Source: Alkalimarinus coralli (GTDB lineage: Bacteria; Pseudomonadota; Gammaproteobacteria; Pseudomonadales; Oleiphilaceae). Taken from it: 64,000 bases of DNA. The translations under genes were made by a program, and so were the position numbers. The stretch lies in the NCBI RefSeq assembly GCF_023650515.1, contig NZ_CP096016.1, forward strand, positions 4,612,501 to 4,676,500, given 5' to 3'. Positions 30,410 to 40,123 of this stretch are shown here, piece after piece (the stretch's first letter is position 1; every line of letters begins with the position of its first letter). Below the pieces are notes generated by a model. The model ran no database searches. It saw only the letters and a list, made by a program, of their open reading frames with translations, and was not told where the DNA came from.

Positions 30410-31495
30410 ATGGGAAATAAAACCGCACTTTATGAAACGCATGTAGCCTGTGGCGGCAAGATAGTGGATTTTGGTGGTTGGGATATGCCCATACACTATG
30501 GCTCTCAGCTCGAAGAACATCATGTCGTCCGCAAAGCAAGCGGCATGTTTGATGTATCACATATGACAATTGTTGATCTTGCCGGCGATGATGCAAAACG
30601 TTATTTACGTTACCTGTTGGCCAATGATGTCGATAAATTAAAAGAAGTGGGTAAGGCTCTTTATAGCGCCATGCTAAATGAGCAAGGCGGCGTAATAGAC
30701 GACCTGATTGTCTATAACATGCCGGAAGGTTACCGGTTGGTTGTTAATTGCGGGACGCGTGAAAAAGATCTGGCCTGGATGCAAAAGCAGGCTGATGGTT
30801 TTGACGTCTTGTTAACAGAGCGTCCTGAATTATCAATGGTCGCCGTTCAGGGGCCTGAAGCCATTGAAAAGGCTAAACAAGTATTAGGTGGGGACAAAGC
30901 AGAGGTAATCTCAAGTCTTAAAGTGTTTCAGGGCCTTGAGTCAGATGGTTGGATGTTATGTCGCACGGGCTACACCGGTGAAGATGGCCTGGAAATTATT
31001 GTCCCTGAGAGTGAGGTTGTTTCGTTTTGGCAGAACCTGCAATCTGCCGGGGTCAAACCTTGTGGTTTAGGGGCACGAGACACGTTGCGCCTTGAGGCAG
31101 GTATGAACCTGTATGGCTCAGATATGGATGAGACCGTTAGCCCACTACAGGCTAATATGGCGTGGACTATTGCCTGGCAGCCAGATGACCGTAACTTTAT
31201 TGGGCGTGCAGCGCTTGAAACCGAAAAAGCTGAAGGTGTTAAAAGCAAGTTGGTCGGGCTGGTGCTGGAAGAAAGAGGCGTATTACGCAGCCATCAAAAG
31301 GTGGTTGTCGAAGGTATTGGAGAAGGTGAAATTACCAGTGGAACGTTTTCACCAACACTTGGCTACTCTATTGCAATGGCTCGGGTGCCCGCTGACACTA
31401 GTGATCAGTGTGCGGTAGAAATGCGCAAAAAACTGCAAACAGTAAAAGTGGTATCTCCTCCATTTGTTCGCAATGGTGCGCGGGTTTATAAATAG
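30410..31495 (+). CDS. gcvT: Glycine cleavage system T protein (aminomethyltransferase)
   Basis: The 361-aa protein is full length. Its start [20 protein letters not shown], the folate-site region GMFDVSHM, and [20 protein letters not shown] are characteristic of GcvT. It transfers the methylene group from the lipoyl-bound aminomethyl of GcvH to tetrahydrofolate and releases ammonia. It is first in a plus-strand gcvT-gcvH-gcvPA-gcvPB set. The 213-nt leader has two hairpin-forming repeats, but no glycine-riboswitch consensus was found. An intrinsic terminator follows it. Confidence 0.97.
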   Translation: MGNKTALYETHVACGGKIVDFGGWDMPIHYGSQLEEHHVVRKASGMFDVSHMTIVDLAGDDAKRYLRYLLANDVDKLKEVGKALYSAMLNEQGGVIDDLIVYNMPEGYRLVVNCGTREKDLAWMQKQADGFDVLLTERPELSMVAVQGPEAIEKAKQVLGGDKAEVISSLKVFQGLESDGWMLCRTGYTGEDGLEIIVPESEVVSFWQNLQSAGVKPCGLGARDTLRLEAGMNLYGSDMDETVSPLQANMAWTIAWQPDDRNFIGRAALETEKAEGVKSKLVGLVLEERGVLRSHQKVVVEGIGEGEITSGTFSPTLGYSIAMARVPADTSDQCAVEMRKKLQTVKVVSPPFVRNGARVYK

Positions 31496-31597
31496 TTTGC
31501 TATAAAACAGGCATAGGCTAAATTGTGTTAAGAGCCAGCATGTGTTTATTTAGTGTGCAATGCTGAGTGAGGTATGATACGCAGCATTACATCGCAT

Positions 31598-31631
31598 AAA
31601 CCTGAGTTGACATAGGCTGACTCAGGTTTTT
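31598..31631 (+). terminator. Intrinsic terminator between gcvT and gcvH
   Basis: AAACCTGAGT pairs with ACTCAGGTTT around a 12-nt loop and is followed directly by more T. The hairpin is 100 nt after the gcvT stop and 75 nt before gcvH, so part of the gcvT transcript should end here. Full-length operon expression would then need read-through or a separate gcvH promoter. Confidence 0.85.
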
Positions 31632-31705
31632 GAATTTTACAGCCCGACAGGTACGTTTTGTGGGGTGAACGAACAAGTTCTTAGTTAATATCGGGAAGCG
31701 AAAAG

Positions 31706-32101
31706 ATGAGTAATATTCCAGGCGAGTTAAAATATCTATCCAGTCACGAATGGGTGCGCGTAGAAGCTGATGGTACTGCAACTATTGGTATTACTGACCA
31801 CGCCCAAGACCTTTTGGGTGATGTTGTATTTGTTGAACTACCTGAGGTTGGTGCTGAAATCAGCGCAGGTGAAGAGGCGGGTGTTGTAGAGTCAGTAAAA
31901 GCCGCTTCAGATATTTTTAGCCCAGTGAGCGGCGAAGTGCTGGCGGTCAACGAAGCCCTTGAAGAATCTCCCGATTTGGTTAACAGTGAGCCCTATGAAG
32001 ATGGTTGGTTTTTTAAAGTGAAACTGACTGATGAGAGCGACTTGGCATCTTTGTTAGATGCTGAAGCCTATGCCGCTGCTTGTGACGCTGAAGACCACTA
32101 A
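31706..32101 (+). CDS. gcvH: Glycine cleavage system H protein (lipoyl carrier)
   Basis: The 131-aa protein has the lipoylation motif [10 protein letters not shown] with the modified lysine K65, and the family N-terminus [11 protein letters not shown]. It shuttles the aminomethyl group from the P protein to T and carries electrons to the L protein. CGGGAAGCG precedes the ATG. A short direct repeat of CCACTAAGTA overlaps the stop codon. No lpd (L protein) gene is in the window. Confidence 0.98.
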   Translation: MSNIPGELKYLSSHEWVRVEADGTATIGITDHAQDLLGDVVFVELPEVGAEISAGEEAGVVESVKAASDIFSPVSGEVLAVNEALEESPDLVNSEPYEDGWFFKVKLTDESDLASLLDAEAYAAACDAEDH

Positions 32102-32140
32102 GTACCACTAAGTACACGGTGCGTTAGTAACATTATCAGC

Positions 32141-32183
32141 CAGTTTATCGTGGGTCGGACAATGTTCGACCCATGGTAAACTG
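32141..32183 (+). other. Strong 17-bp RNA hairpin between gcvH and gcvPA
   Basis: CAGTTTATCGTGGGTCG at 32141-32157 pairs with CGACCCATGGTAAACTG over 17 consecutive positions (two wobble pairs in the plus-strand RNA) around a 9-nt loop. No T run follows, so it is not a standard terminator. It could be an mRNA-processing or 3'-end-protecting stem setting different levels of gcvH and gcvPA/PB mRNA. Confidence 0.8.
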
Positions 32184-32246
32184 CCAAACCAATACTGACC
32201 ATTTTTCGTATAGAAAAAGTGTTAAACCTGCCTTAGAGAGACCTAC

Positions 32247-33626
32247 ATGCCCTTTATCCCGCATACTGAAGATGATATTCGAAAGATGTTGGAGACTATT
32301 GGTGCGCAATCAATAGACCAACTTTTTGACGAAATCCCCTCACACCTTAGAGCAGGTGCTCTGGACGCCATACCTCCCGCGAGGAGCGAGATGGAAATCA
32401 TGCGCTTGATGTCTGATCGAGCAGAGCAAGATAGCGGTGCTTCGTGCTTTATTGGCGCAGGCGCTTATGAGCACCATATTCCTGCCGCCGTTTGGGATAT
32501 TGCGACGCGTGGTGAGTTTATGACGGCATACACGCCATACCAGGCGGAGGCCAGTCAGGGCACGTTGCAGTTGATCTATGAGTATCAATCGATGATGACT
32601 GCGTTAACCGGGCTCGATGTGTCTAATGCGTCTCTCTACGATGGGGCGTCAGGGTTGGCAGAAGCCGTGCTGATGGCAATACGAGCCAATAGGAAGTCGA
32701 AAAGCAAGCGCGTTTTGGTTGCAGGAACCGTGCATCCGCTCTATCGAAAAGTAGTTGATAGTATTGTTCACAATCAAAAGATAGAGCTGATAGAGGTGGC
32801 GTTTGATAGCTCGACGCTAACAACGGATATGTCCGCGCTAGCACCGTTTGAAGGTGAAGATTTCGCGGCACTGGTTATTGCACAGCCAAACTTTTTTGGT
32901 TCGCTGGAAGATGTTCACCAGCTGACTGACTGGGCTCATCAGCAGAAAATGTTAGTCATTGGTGTCGTTAACCCAACCGCCGCAACATTAATTTCACCAC
33001 CGGGAGAGTGGGGTGAAAATGGAGCGGATATAGCTGTCGGAGAAGGTCAACCTATGGGGATTCCCCTCGCATCAGGTGGCCCTTATTTTGGCTTTATCTG
33101 CTGTAAGCAGGCGCTTGTTAGGCAAATGCCGGGGCGAATTATTGGTCGAACAGTAGACCTTGATGGCAAAGAAGGGTTTGCATTAACGCTACAGGCACGA
33201 GAGCAGCATATTCGACGCTCAAAAGCCACATCGAATATTTGTACTAACCAGGGGCTGGCTGTTACGGCAGCAACGGTTTATATGAGCCTGCTTGGGCAGG
33301 AAGGTATTGAGCGCGTGGCCAGAGCTTGTCATGCCAATACCAGCCGTCTGACAGGGCTTTTGTCGGCGGTATCCGGTGTTGAGGTTGTTTCTGTCGGGCC
33401 TCGTTTCCATGAGTTTGTACTGCGTTTACCAACATCATCTCGTTTGGTACTAGAGCATATGGAATCACAGGGGGTGTTAGGTGGATATGATTTATCGTCC
33501 GATTACCCTGAACTGAACAACTGTATTCTCGTGTGTGCCACAGAGACCAAAACAGAACAAGATCTCAATGGATATGTAAGTGCTTTGGAAGTATCGCTTA
33601 AAGAGCTGGAGGCAGTGCAATGTTAA
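32247..33626 (+). CDS. gcvPA: Glycine decarboxylase subunit 1 (P protein, N-terminal half)
   Basis: The 459-aa protein matches the N-terminal half of glycine dehydrogenase: [20 protein letters not shown], then [15 protein letters not shown]-like sequence ([13 protein letters not shown]), [20 protein letters not shown] and [19 protein letters not shown]. Together with GcvPB it decarboxylates glycine with PLP and loads the remainder on lipoyl-GcvH. The split P protein is typical of Bacillus, Thermus and some gammaproteobacteria such as Legionella and Coxiella, whereas E. coli and Pseudomonas have one fused GcvP. Its end overlaps gcvPB by 7 nt. Confidence 0.97.
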   Translation: MPFIPHTEDDIRKMLETIGAQSIDQLFDEIPSHLRAGALDAIPPARSEMEIMRLMSDRAEQDSGASCFIGAGAYEHHIPAAVWDIATRGEFMTAYTPYQAEASQGTLQLIYEYQSMMTALTGLDVSNASLYDGASGLAEAVLMAIRANRKSKSKRVLVAGTVHPLYRKVVDSIVHNQKIELIEVAFDSSTLTTDMSALAPFEGEDFAALVIAQPNFFGSLEDVHQLTDWAHQQKMLVIGVVNPTAATLISPPGEWGENGADIAVGEGQPMGIPLASGGPYFGFICCKQALVRQMPGRIIGRTVDLDGKEGFALTLQAREQHIRRSKATSNICTNQGLAVTAATVYMSLLGQEGIERVARACHANTSRLTGLLSAVSGVEVVSVGPRFHEFVLRLPTSSRLVLEHMESQGVLGGYDLSSDYPELNNCILVCATETKTEQDLNGYVSALEVSLKELEAVQC

Positions 33627-35080
33627 TTTTTGAACGTGGCGTAAAAGGGCGTAGTGCCACCGCTCAGGCTCCGCTAACGAAAGCTGAAGTCACTGATATT
33701 CCAGATAGTTTAATGCGGAAAAACAAAGCCGCGTTACCGGAAGTTTCAGAGCTCCAGGTTGTAAGGCATTACACTAATCTATCGCGCAAAAACTTCTCTA
33801 TAGACACCCAGTTTTATCCATTGGGGTCATGTACGATGAAGTACAACCCTCGCGGCGCCCATAAAGTGGCCAGCCTGCCAGGGTTCCTGAATAGACACCC
33901 ATTAGCGCCAGAGTCTTACAGCCAAGGTTATCTGGCCAGCGTTTACGAGCTACAGGAAATATTGAAAGAAGTCACTGGTATGGCGGGTGTTTCATTAAGC
34001 CCTATGGCTGGTGCCCAAGGTGAGTTTGCCGGGGTAGCCATGATTCGAGCATACCATGAAAAGCGTGGTGATCATGAGCGTTGTGAAATTATTGTACCTA
34101 TCGCTGCGCACGGTACAAACCCTGCTACCGCTGTTATGTGCGGCTACAAGGTCAAAGAAATTCCTGTACTTAATGATGGCGATGTTGATGTTGACGCACT
34201 GAAGGAGGCGGTTGGGCCTCAGACGGCAGGCATCATGATGACCAATCCTTCTACGTGCGGTGTGTTTGAAAGGCAAATTGAAGTCATTGCGAAGGTGGTG
34301 CATGACGCGGGGGGCTTACTCTATTATGACGGAGCAAACCTGAATGCCATTTTAGGTAAGGTGCGACCAGGGGATATGGGGTTTGATGTGTTGCATATGA
34401 ACCTTCATAAAACGTTTGCAACACCTCATGGCGGTGGTGGTCCGGGATCTGGCCCAGTTGCAGTAGGTGAAAGGTTATTGCCTTATTTGCCGACACCTAT
34501 TGCCGGAATTGAAGATGCGGGCGGCGAGCCTGACTATTGCTGGTTAGACCAGGATGCCCTCCCTGATAGTATTGGTCGCTTGTCTGCATTTATGGGGAAC
34601 GCAGGCATCATTTTGCGGGCTTATATTTATGCACTATTTGTCGGGCGTGATGGTATGCATCGGGTCAGTGAGTTCTCGACGCTAAATGCGAATTATATGG
34701 CGAAGAAACTGGCTGACGCCGGGTTTGATTTGGCCTATAAAGACCGTAGGGCGACTCATGAGTTTATCATTACACTGAGCAAGCAGGCTAAAGAGCTGGG
34801 TGTTACCGCAATGGACTTCGCAAAGAGATTGCTAGACTACGGGTATCATGCGCCGACCACTTATTTTCCGCTTCTGGTTCCTGAGTGCTTGCTAATTGAG
34901 CCAACAGAAACGGAGTCGATTGATGAAATAGATGGCTTCGTTGATGCCATGATTCAGATTCTGAAAGAGGCTGAAAACTCGGCTGATTTAGTTAAGGGGG
35001 CACCTTATACTCAACCAGTGAAGCGTTTGGATGATGTAAAGGCAGCTAGAGAGTTGGATGTGACCTATCGACCAGAGTGA
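33620..35080 (+). CDS. gcvPB: Glycine decarboxylase subunit 2 (P protein, C-terminal half)
   Basis: The 486-aa protein holds the PLP-binding lysine K264 in [18 protein letters not shown], the glycine-rich loop that follows, and SMKYNPR-type sequence [12 protein letters not shown] near the N-terminus. It is the catalytic partner of GcvPA, and the 7-nt overlap implies coupled translation. A terminator stands 25 nt after the stop codon, closing the gcv unit. Confidence 0.97.
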   Translation: MLIFERGVKGRSATAQAPLTKAEVTDIPDSLMRKNKAALPEVSELQVVRHYTNLSRKNFSIDTQFYPLGSCTMKYNPRGAHKVASLPGFLNRHPLAPESYSQGYLASVYELQEILKEVTGMAGVSLSPMAGAQGEFAGVAMIRAYHEKRGDHERCEIIVPIAAHGTNPATAVMCGYKVKEIPVLNDGDVDVDALKEAVGPQTAGIMMTNPSTCGVFERQIEVIAKVVHDAGGLLYYDGANLNAILGKVRPGDMGFDVLHMNLHKTFATPHGGGGPGSGPVAVGERLLPYLPTPIAGIEDAGGEPDYCWLDQDALPDSIGRLSAFMGNAGIILRAYIYALFVGRDGMHRVSEFSTLNANYMAKKLADAGFDLAYKDRRATHEFIITLSKQAKELGVTAMDFAKRLLDYGYHAPTTYFPLLVPECLLIEPTETESIDEIDGFVDAMIQILKEAENSADLVKGAPYTQPVKRLDDVKAARELDVTYRPE

Positions 35081-35105
35081 TGCTCGATCTGAAATAGAGC
35101 TGATT

Positions 35106-35132
35106 AAGGGGTAATGGCTATTACCCCTTTTT
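35106..35132 (+). terminator. Intrinsic terminator of the gcv genes
   Basis: AAGGGGTAAT and ATTACCCCTT form a perfect 10-bp stem around GGCT, followed by TTT and ATT. It lies between gcvPB and the convergent HDOD gene. Confidence 0.9.
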
Positions 35133-35136
35133 ATTC

Positions 35137-35176
35137 AAGTACTTAAGTATTTAAGTATTTAAGTATTTAAGTATTA
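35137..35176. repeat. 8-bp tandem repeat, five units
   Basis: Five contiguous units of AAGTATTT (first unit AAGTACTT, last AAGTATTA) run from the gcv terminator into the stop codon of the HDOD gene, whose TAA is read on the minus strand from 35176-35174. The unit length is not a multiple of three and copies are nearly identical, so slippage is likely. Confidence 0.92.
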
Positions 35177-36043
35177 AAGCCCAACCGAGATGCCCATATC
35201 TTTGAAATTGGCTTTCATATCCTCAATGTCATAGGTTGATAGTCCAACATACTCCAAAATATCCTTGTTGATACGCTCCCACTCATGGTCAACGGTTTGA
35301 CCGCCAAGTATGTTGTAATTGCAACAGATATGCTCTGCAATTTTAAGGATTGCGAGGAGCGTTTTTTTCTCTTGTGATTTGCCGTCTTTATTGCCGAAAA
35401 TTGAGTCTGCGCTGTGATGCTCTGCGATAACATCGCAAATTGTTAGTGGCAGATTCCATGATTTTGCTGTGTAGTACCCCACTACCGCATGATTTGTATT
35501 AAATACTCTGTTTTCAACATCAATGATTCGTTTTTCTGGTTCGGCGTAGCCTTCTTCCATTACACTTAGATAGTTGTCGAAGCGCTGCATCATTAGAGGG
35601 ATGCCAGAGTTATGGAACAGGCCCATCGCATAGGCTTCGTCTGGACTGCTAAAACCAATCTGCTTGGCAACGGTCGCACAGACCATTGCGATGTCGTTGG
35701 CTGTATCCCAAAAACGGGTCATGGCCTGTATTTTCTCATCACTCATCTCGCCTTTGATCGATAAGCCGTTCAGTATGTTGATAACACTGTTAAGGCCGAG
35801 AAGCGAAACGGCTTGCTCAATAGAGGTGATCTTATTGGCGAGACCAAAAAAGGGTGAGTTAACGAATTTAAGCATGGTGCCCGAAAGCCCTACGTCCTGA
35901 CTGATTAGCCGGGCGATTTGTTTCATATCCGGGTCAGGCATTACTTGCTCAATTTGCAGGTCAACCAGTATTTGCGGTTGTGGGGGAATTTTGATCCCCT
36001 GCAAGATATGCTTTATCTGGTCACTGGTTAACTCTGTCCCCAT
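35174..36043 (-). CDS. HDOD-domain signalling protein
   Basis: The 289-aa protein is essentially one HDOD domain: ISQDVGLSGTMLKFVNSPFF, SIEQAVSLLGL, then the degenerate metal site GLFHNSG (H144-N145, where true HD enzymes have HD), and VIAEHH. HDOD proteins lack assured hydrolase activity and act as output or adaptor modules in c-di-GMP and motility regulation. There is no attached receiver or GGDEF domain. Its partner is unknown. It converges on gcvPB. Confidence 0.9.
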   Translation of the reverse strand: MGTELTSDQIKHILQGIKIPPQPQILVDLQIEQVMPDPDMKQIARLISQDVGLSGTMLKFVNSPFFGLANKITSIEQAVSLLGLNSVINILNGLSIKGEMSDEKIQAMTRFWDTANDIAMVCATVAKQIGFSSPDEAYAMGLFHNSGIPLMMQRFDNYLSVMEEGYAEPEKRIIDVENRVFNTNHAVVGYYTAKSWNLPLTICDVIAEHHSADSIFGNKDGKSQEKKTLLAILKIAEHICCNYNILGGQTVDHEWERINKDILEYVGLSTYDIEDMKANFKDMGISVGL

Positions 36044-36354
36044 TGGTTCTCCTGATGATGCCTGGCATCGTTTTGTAGAGGCTGATTTTCTTTGGTTGCT
36101 GGTGTGATGCTTCCAAATAGGTTGATCCCTTTAAGTGTAAATCAAAACTTCCATTCAGGGCGTCAAAATTAGCCAAATATGTAAAAAGGCATTGCCGATG
36201 TCACCGAGACACAGCTTAGCTAGTCTAGATTATTGCCAAATTGATGCTAGTTAGTTTTGTTACATACTATTTCACAGGGTTAAAGGGGCTTTTAATTTTC
36301 GCCGTTGCTCTCGTTCGCTGTTATAATCGCGCCTCGAATGATCAGGAGGTTTTT
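36044..36354. other. Divergent intergenic region between HDOD gene and rlmI
   Basis: No gene is seen in these 311 bases. A TATAAT at 36322-36327, 28 nt before rlmI, is a good -10 candidate on the plus strand, but no convincing -35 stands 16-18 bp upstream. An in-frame extension of rlmI reaches back to 36241 but lacks a ribosome site and is outside the conserved protein. Confidence 0.5.
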
Positions 36355-37551
36355 ATGTCTAACAAGGTGCTCCAACTAAAAAAAGGTGCAGACCGACGAT
36401 TAAAGCAGGGGCATCTGTGGGTTTATAGCAATGAGGTTGATGCCAGCAACGGGGGGCTAAAGCAGTTTCAGCCTGGAGAGCAGGCAGGTGTCGTGAGTCA
36501 TTCAGGAAAACCTCTCGGCACTGCATTGGTTAACCCTAATGCGTTGATTTGTGGGCGTCTTATCAGCCGATCTGCCAGCCAGTTGATGGATAAGTCGTTG
36601 ATTGTCCACCGTCTGAAAATAGCGCTTTCACTGCGCCAGCAGGCGTTCGAAAAACCTTTCTATCGTTTGGTGTTTGGGGACAGTGACGGTCTGCCAGGTT
36701 TGGTTGTCGATCGATTTGGAGATACCTGTGTCGCGCAGATTTCGTCATACGGCATGGAGCTATTAAAAAGTGAGTTGATTGAAGCCATTGAGAAGGTTAT
36801 TAAACCAACTACGCTGATCTTTCGTAATGACGGGAAAATGCGAGAAGTGGAAGGGTTGGAGTCCTACACTGAGACGGTATTTGGTGAAGAAACTGAATCT
36901 GTACAGCTAGAAGAAAACGGTGTGCTTTTTAGTGCCCCGGTGCTAAAGGGGCAGAAAACAGGCTGGTTTTATGACCATCGTATGAGCCGTGCTCGATTGG
37001 CTCCGTATGTTAAAGGTAAGCGAGTGCTGGATGTTTTTAGCTATGTCGGTGGTTGGGGTGTTCAGGCGGCTGCTTTTGGTGCTGAATCGGTAACCTGTGT
37101 CGATGCCTCTGAATATGCCCTTGATTATGTGGATGAGAATGCAAAACTGAATGGGGTCTCGGAAAAAGTCAGTTGCATTCAGGGGGATGCGTTCGCGGCA
37201 TGCAGAGAGCTAAGAGATATGCGCGAGAAGTTTGATGTAGTGATTATTGATCCGCCCGCCTTCATACCCAGAAGACGAGATATCAAAGCGGGTGAGCAGG
37301 CGTATCAGCGGATTAATCAGCTGGCCATGCGCCTGCTGGAAAAGGATGGGGTACTAGTTTCGGCGTCTTGCTCGATGCACTTACAGCGAGAACGGCTCAC
37401 TGAAATCATTAGAGCAACAGGGCGTCAAACGGATCGTTTTGTTCAGATTATAGAGCAAGGGCACCAGGGCGCTGATCACCCCATTATTCCTGCTATACCT
37501 GAAACAGAATACTTGAAAGCCTGCTTCGCGCGGGTGTTGCCCTCTTTTTGA
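36355..37551 (+). CDS. rlmI: 23S rRNA m5C1962 methyltransferase
   Basis: The 398-aa protein begins with a PUA-type RNA-binding domain (LKKGADRRLKQGHLWVYSNEV), followed by FGDSDGLPGLVVDRFGD and a SAM-dependent Rossmann domain (VLDVFSYVGGWGVQAAAFGA). The catalytic-loop DPPAF begins at D299. Family members methylate C5 of C1962 in 23S rRNA. ATG 36355 follows a perfect AGGAGG at 8-nt spacing, which decides the start over the longer open frame. It converges on the imelysin-like gene. Confidence 0.94.
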   Translation: MSNKVLQLKKGADRRLKQGHLWVYSNEVDASNGGLKQFQPGEQAGVVSHSGKPLGTALVNPNALICGRLISRSASQLMDKSLIVHRLKIALSLRQQAFEKPFYRLVFGDSDGLPGLVVDRFGDTCVAQISSYGMELLKSELIEAIEKVIKPTTLIFRNDGKMREVEGLESYTETVFGEETESVQLEENGVLFSAPVLKGQKTGWFYDHRMSRARLAPYVKGKRVLDVFSYVGGWGVQAAAFGAESVTCVDASEYALDYVDENAKLNGVSEKVSCIQGDAFAACRELRDMREKFDVVIIDPPAFIPRRRDIKAGEQAYQRINQLAMRLLEKDGVLVSASCSMHLQRERLTEIIRATGRQTDRFVQIIEQGHQGADHPIIPAIPETEYLKACFARVLPSF

Positions 37552-37559
37552 TTGTGAGT

Positions 37560-37589
37560 GGGTTGCGTTGCTTGTCTTGCTCGCAACCC
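37560..37589. terminator. Possible bidirectional terminator hairpin
   Basis: GGGTTGCG (37560-37567) pairs with CGCAACCC (37582-37589) between the convergent rlmI and imelysin-like genes. The following T content is poor (TTATCTCTT), so termination is uncertain. Confidence 0.45.
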
Positions 37590-37596
37590 TTATCTC

Positions 37597-38700
37597 TTAA
37601 GGTCTTTTGCTCGCTTCTTTAAAGGTAAGCGTAGCAGCCAGTGTGGTTAACTTCATAGCATGCTCATCCTGTTTGCTGGCGTTCTTCCAAGGTGTACTTT
37701 TAATCAACGTGTCGAGTGTTTCTATCTGTCGCTGGGTATCCAGTTGATTGTTATTTGCGAATGCTGAGTGGAGTTCTATCTCTTTATCCTCTTCTTTTGC
37801 CTGCCTTATTTTAGCGATTTCCACCTGGATGTTAGCAATTGACTGTTCGACTGCTGCGCTAATTGCTGAGTGTTGTTCGCTGTTCAGCTGCTTTCTGAGC
37901 GATGTTGCATAGTACCCGCCATCGATATTCCATTCGTTACACAGTTGCTTTAAATCTTCCACCAACAAATTTGTCGTCAGTGCCAGTAATTTACTACGCC
38001 GTAATTTAAACGTATCAGGGTTGTCAGTCATGCCACTTTTGAGTTCAGTCGATAGTGCCAGGAAATCCGTAAATGGCCTGTTGGTTTCTCCCCACAGCAA
38101 AAACTCAATGGCATGAAAACCCAAGGCGACATAGGCTGTGTCGGCGAACTGATGTTCTTTGTTTAATGTCTGTCGGTCAATCGGCAGTGAAGAGAAAACA
38201 TATCCAGTTTTGGGGTAACCTTCGATTTGGTCAAGGTAGCCTGGCAGTAACGGTGTCTGATCTATTCGGATGAAAATGCTGTGCTGCACGGGGTCTGTTG
38301 TCGATTTGTCTAATATCGGGTGCTGAATGTTTATATTGCGAAAGAGTTGTGTCGCCAAATAATGCTGGTGGGCTGAAGCCCATGCCTGTTTCGCTTCGGT
38401 GAGCCCTTTTTGACTGGGAGTAGACAAGAAACGCTCTATAGACCGCTGGAGCTGCTCCGCTGTTGAGCAGGTTGAGCTAAATCCCTTTTGCGCTTGTTCC
38501 AGAAAAAACTGAGTGAGCGGTGACGGGGCTTCGGTCTGAGTAGTCGTGGGAGCCACGTCAGGGTAGCTGCCTGACTCAGTTTGTGTGCTTCCCAGTGGCT
38601 GCCGAGATTGTTCCTGTTCAGTATTTCCGCATGAGCATAATGCCAATAAAACCGCAGCAATAACGGCCGGTCTCATGAGCAAGTTATATCTGGGCAGCAT
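37597..38700 (-). CDS. Imelysin-like (peptidase M75 family) lipoprotein
   Basis: The 367-aa precursor has a lipoprotein signal peptide with lipobox L21-C-S-C24, then a low-complexity Thr/Gln/Pro linker, then an all-helical domain with the imelysin motif G-x-H-x-x-E (GFHAIE, 194-199). Imelysin-like proteins are surface or periplasmic proteins often linked to iron uptake and are named for an insulin-cleaving protease of Pseudomonas; protease activity is doubtful for many. No iron-transport gene lies beside it. An alternative start is M9 (LLMRPAVIAAV). Confidence 0.85.
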   Translation of the reverse strand: MLPRYNLLMRPAVIAAVLLALCSCGNTEQEQSRQPLGSTQTESGSYPDVAPTTTQTEAPSPLTQFFLEQAQKGFSSTCSTAEQLQRSIERFLSTPSQKGLTEAKQAWASAHQHYLATQLFRNINIQHPILDKSTTDPVQHSIFIRIDQTPLLPGYLDQIEGYPKTGYVFSSLPIDRQTLNKEHQFADTAYVALGFHAIEFLLWGETNRPFTDFLALSTELKSGMTDNPDTFKLRRSKLLALTTNLLVEDLKQLCNEWNIDGGYYATSLRKQLNSEQHSAISAAVEQSIANIQVEIAKIRQAKEEDKEIELHSAFANNNQLDTQRQIETLDTLIKSTPWKNASKQDEHAMKLTTLAATLTFKEASKRP

Positions 38701-38707
38701 GGCTGTA

Positions 38708-39361
38708 TTACCTTAAAGAGATGACTTTCCAGTTGTTTTCCTTAGCGTGCTGTTCAAGCTTTTCGTCTGGATCAACGGCAACAGGCGTATCCACTATTTC
38801 GAGTAGTGGTATATCGTTATGGGAGTCACTGTAAAAGTAGGAGCCATTCAACGTGTATTGCTGTTCTTTTAACCAGTTCTCAAGGCGGATTACTTTGCCT
38901 TCCTTAAAGCTTGGAATGCCTGAAATAGCCCCCGTGTATCGCTGGTCTACGATTTCCGGGTCTGTGGCGATAAGGTGATCGACTCCCAGATGCTGTGCGA
39001 TGGGCTCGGTGACAAACCGGTTGGTGGCGGTAATAATCAGTATGAAATGTCCTTGCTCGCGGTGAGAGCGAACCAATTCGTCAGCTTTATCCAGCATTAA
39101 TGGCATGATTCTCTCGTTTACAAACTCTTCCCTCCAGCGCAGGAGGTCATCCATTGGGTGAATAGCTAATGGCGCGAGGGAGAACTCAAGATAACGGGTC
39201 ATGTCCAGTTTTCCATCAAGATAGTCCTGGTAGAACTGGTCGTTGGCCTTTCGATACTCTTCTGCATCAACGATGCCTTTATCAGAGAGAAACTGCCCCC
39301 AGGCGTGGTCACTATCGCCGGCGATTAATGTATTGTCGAGATCAAAAATTGCGAGCGTCAC
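38708..39361 (-). CDS. HAD-IB family phosphatase (PSPase-like)
   Basis: The 217-aa protein has the HAD motifs: IFDLDNTL with nucleophile D7 and D9, LIITATN, a lysine in the KEGKVIRL segment, and SDSHNDIPLL. The helical cap between motifs I and II is of the subfamily IB type. The same position next to rppH and ptsP is held in Pseudomonas by a gene (PA0335) that I recall being reported as a histidinol-phosphate phosphatase, so this is a plausible role but unproven here. The start is GTG at 39361; it ends 7 nt before the imelysin-like gene. Confidence 0.82.
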   Translation of the reverse strand: MTLAIFDLDNTLIAGDSDHAWGQFLSDKGIVDAEEYRKANDQFYQDYLDGKLDMTRYLEFSLAPLAIHPMDDLLRWREEFVNERIMPLMLDKADELVRSHREQGHFILIITATNRFVTEPIAQHLGVDHLIATDPEIVDQRYTGAISGIPSFKEGKVIRLENWLKEQQYTLNGSYFYSDSHNDIPLLEIVDTPVAVDPDEKLEQHAKENNWKVISLR

Positions 39362-39598
39362 CCGTCAGTCTCCTTAAAGATAATAGTCTAGGCTGTAATG
39401 CGTGCGGTAAAGCGTATGGCGGCCATGTTCACGTGCGTTATCACAATAAAACGAATGATATGGCCTAAAATGAAACCGGCCCATTATACTTGAGTCCGCG
39501 GGATTTGGTTATAGAGAATTCGCCAGAAATACCTTAGGTTTGCTGAAAGGCTAATTTTCTGGAAGAATGGGGGAAATAATAGTTAAAGGTATGCAAGT

Positions 39599-40084
39599 GT
39601 GATTGACTCCGACGGTTTTAGACCGAATGTCGGAATAATTCTTGCCAACCAACAAAATGAGGTTTTATGGGCTAGACGAATTGGTCAGGATTCATGGCAG
39701 TTCCCTCAAGGCGGGATTAAGCAGAATGAAACACCTGAAGAGGCACTATATAGAGAGCTTGCTGAAGAAGTAGGGCTTTCAGCTTCAGATGTTGAGATCG
39801 TGTCCTGTACCAGAGGGTGGCTGAGATATCGCCTACCGAAAAAGATGATTCGTTATAACTCACAACCCCTCTGCGTTGGCCAGAAGCAGAAGTGGTATTT
39901 ACTACGGATGCAAAGTCCCGATTCGACGGTTTGTATGACAAATAGTGACTCCCCTGAGTTTGATGGCTGGGAGTGGGTTAGTTATTGGTATCCGCTTGGA
40001 CAGGTAGTGGCGTTTAAGCGCGAAGTATATCGTAGAGCGATGAAGGAGCTAGCGCCTCGATTGCTAAAAAAATATGTAATTTAA
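39599..40084 (+). CDS. rppH: RNA pyrophosphohydrolase
   Basis: RppH (NudH) removes pyrophosphate from the 5' end of mRNA to trigger RNase E decay. The 161-aa protein starts [19 protein letters not shown] and has the complete Nudix box from G38 to L60 (E44, R52-E53, E56-E57). SWQFPQGGI is the usual lead-in. The start is GTG. It precedes ptsP by 39 nt, the standard order in gammaproteobacteria. Confidence 0.97.
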   Translation: MIDSDGFRPNVGIILANQQNEVLWARRIGQDSWQFPQGGIKQNETPEEALYRELAEEVGLSASDVEIVSCTRGWLRYRLPKKMIRYNSQPLCVGQKQKWYLLRMQSPDSTVCMTNSDSPEFDGWEWVSYWYPLGQVVAFKREVYRRAMKELAPRLLKKYVI

Positions 40085-40123
40085 TTATAATAAACAGGAC
40101 AAATAGATGGCCGGAATCTTCTT

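Noticed and set aside
35174-36043. HD-type phosphodiesterase activity for the HDOD protein
   Set aside because: The metal-binding HD pair is HN (H144-N145), so hydrolase activity is not supported.
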